Origin: an uncultured Pseudobutyrivibrio sp.
GTDB lineage: Bacteria > Bacillota > Clostridia > Lachnospirales > Lachnospiraceae
Assembly: GCA_900546435.1 (NCBI GenBank)
Contig: URCQ01000045.1
Coordinates: 1 to 6,785, forward strand
Direction: 5' to 3'
DNA: 6,785 nucleotides
Below the pieces are notes generated by a model, which was given only the letters and a program-made list of their open reading frames with translations, searched no databases and was not told where the DNA came from. Shown here piece after piece: positions 5,653-6,785 of the stretch (position 1 is its first letter; each line of letters starts with the position of its first letter). The position numbers were made by a program, and so were the translations under genes.

Positions 5653-6708
5653 ATGAAATTATCATTCCGTTGGTATGGAGAAGACGACAAGGTAACATTG
5701 GAGCAGATCAGACAGATTCCAGGTATGGATTCTATCGTAACAGCTGTTTATGATGTTCCAGTTGGAGAAGTTTGGAGCAGAGAATCTATCGCAAAGTTGA
5801 AAAAGCAGACAGAAGATGCAGGTCTTCATTTTGAAGTAATCGAGAGTATTCCGGTTCATGAAGATATTAAATTAGGAAAGCCTTCAAGAGATCAGTACAT
5901 TGAGAACTACTGCGAAAACATTCGCCGTGTAGCTGAGGCTGGTGTCAAGTGTGTATGCTACAACTTTATGCCAGTATTTGACTGGACAAGAACACAGCTT
6001 GATCATCCACTTGCTGATGGATCAACATCACTTGTTTATTATCAAGAGCAGGTTGATGAGGTTAACCCATTAGAGTCTGACAGTGATCTTACACTTCCAG
6101 GATGGGACGCAAGCTACACTAGAGAAGAGTTAAAGGATATCGTAGCACAGTATCAGGAATTATCAGAAGATGATTTGTGGAACAACTTACAGTACTTCCT
6201 GGAGAAAATCATTCCGGTAGCAGCAGAGTGCGACGTAAACATGGCAATTCATGAAGACGATCCTTGCTGGAGCATTTTTGGACTTCCAAGAATCATTACT
6301 TGTGAAGAAAACTTAGATCGTTTCCTTGGTCTTGTAGATGATACACATAATGGAATCACACTTTGTACAGGATCTTTGGGATGCTCAGCCAAAAATGATG
6401 TTGTAAAGATGGCTGCTAAGTATGCAAAGATGGGAAGAATCCATTTCGCACATCTTAGAAATGTACAGGTTCTTGACAATGGATTTGAAGAAAGAGCACA
6501 TCTTTCGAGCTGTGGAAGCCTTGACATGTATGCAATCGTAAAGGCTCTTCACGATAATGGATTTACCGGATATGTTCGTCCAGATCATGGAAGAATGATT
6601 TGGGGCGAGACAGGTCGTGCAGGTTATGGTCTTTACGACAGAGCACTTGGAGCAACATATATCAATGGTTTGTTCGAGGCTGTAGAAAAGGCTGATAAGA
6701 ATAACTAA
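5653..6708 (+). CDS. uxuA: Mannonate dehydratase
   Basis: A 351-residue cytoplasmic enzyme that dehydrates D-mannonate to 2-keto-3-deoxy-D-gluconate in glucuronate breakdown; it is a TIM-barrel, divalent-metal-dependent enzyme. The start MKLSFRWYGEDDKVTLEQIR is the standard UxuA N-terminus, followed by PGMDSIVTAVYDVPVGEVW (23-41), YNFMPVFDWTRT (103-114), HEDDPCWSIFGLPRI (200-214), LCTGSLG (237-243), HFAHLRN (264-270) and YVRPDHGRM (307-315). The metal-site residues expected for the family are present: His200, Cys238, His267, Asp311 and His312. The ATG at 5653 is chosen because AGGAGG lies at 5641-5646; the ATG at 5638 would precede that site. Length equals the short Gram-positive form; the E. 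coli protein is longer. One oddity is Glu201, where the common motif is HPDDP. Codon choice differs from the left block (CCA proline dominates). It is followed, without a terminator, by another reading frame. Confidence 0.95.
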   Translation: MKLSFRWYGEDDKVTLEQIRQIPGMDSIVTAVYDVPVGEVWSRESIAKLKKQTEDAGLHFEVIESIPVHEDIKLGKPSRDQYIENYCENIRRVAEAGVKCVCYNFMPVFDWTRTQLDHPLADGSTSLVYYQEQVDEVNPLESDSDLTLPGWDASYTREELKDIVAQYQELSEDDLWNNLQYFLEKIIPVAAECDVNMAIHEDDPCWSIFGLPRIITCEENLDRFLGLVDDTHNGITLCTGSLGCSAKNDVVKMAAKYAKMGRIHFAHLRNVQVLDNGFEERAHLSSCGSLDMYAIVKALHDNGFTGYVRPDHGRMIWGETGRAGYGLYDRALGATYINGLFEAVEKADKNN

Positions 6709-6746
6709 TAGTTTTCAATTTTAATAAATCACAGGAGGAATTTACA

Positions 6747-6785
6747 ATGATTAAATTACCACTTAACACAGATCTTTCAGGAAAG
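6747..6785 (+). CDS. Start of an oxidoreductase, probably SDR-type fructuronate reductase (partial)
   Basis: An ATG at 6747 stands 8 bases after AGGAGG (6733-6738) and opens 13 codons, MIKLPLNTDLSGK, before the window ends. This N-terminus resembles short-chain dehydrogenases, which continue with a GKVVVVTGG nucleotide-binding stretch, and in Firmicutes an SDR-type D-mannonate oxidoreductase often follows uxuA. That enzyme reduces D-fructuronate to D-mannonate, the substrate of UxuA. Only 38 bases and no terminator separate it from uxuA, so it is in the same operon. The existence of the gene is well supported; the function rests on a short match and on context. Confidence 0.55.
   Translation, partial: MIKLPLNTDLSGK

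Noticed and set aside
5490..5753. Plus-strand open frame across the divergent promoter region
   Set aside because: It runs out of frame into uxuA, has no ribosome binding site and overlaps the predicted promoters and operator.

Overview
The window reads as a chromosomal stretch of a Gram-positive, low-to-mid GC Firmicute, most likely a gut Lachnospiraceae (Blautia/Ruminococcus-like). This is inferred from the strong AGGAGG-type ribosome binding sites before every gene, the short (351 aa) form of mannonate dehydratase, and a GH31 alpha-glucosidase that closely resembles, from memory, the characterised Ruminococcus (Blautia) obeum enzyme. No database search was possible.

Left block (1-2221, plus strand): the 3' end of a tartronate semialdehyde (2-hydroxy-3-oxopropionate) reductase, a complete MOFRL-type glycerate 2-kinase, and a metallo-beta-lactamase-fold hydrolase, separated by only 12 and 11 bases and so almost certainly one operon. 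The first two convert tartronate semialdehyde to D-glycerate and then to 2-phosphoglycerate. The hydrolase has a full metal-ligand set but an unknown substrate. Just after it (about 2226-2411) lies an unlisted remnant: the last part of an AraC-family DNA-binding domain, with no start or N-terminal part.

Middle block (2410-5460, minus strand): an AraC-family regulator with an N-terminal cupin domain, then 112 bases downstream a GH31 alpha-glucosidase, closed by a clear intrinsic terminator at 2410-2437. The glucosidase start is placed at 4418, behind a GAGGAGG, not at the longer open-frame start at 4553.

Right block (5461-6785, plus strand): a 192-base divergent promoter region, uxuA (mannonate dehydratase), and the first 13 codons of an SDR-type oxidoreductase that is plausibly the fructuronate reductase partner. 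The divergent region holds the most informative regulatory signal in the window: two copies of ACAACAA(C/G)TTTT exactly 21 bp apart, the classical geometry of an AraC-family operator. They overlap a good candidate araC promoter and lie just upstream of candidate uxuA promoters. The working model is that the AraC protein represses its own promoter and controls uxuA, tying alpha-glucoside hydrolysis to hexuronate catabolism. I see no mobile element, CRISPR array, tRNA or rRNA, and no clearly new multi-gene system.
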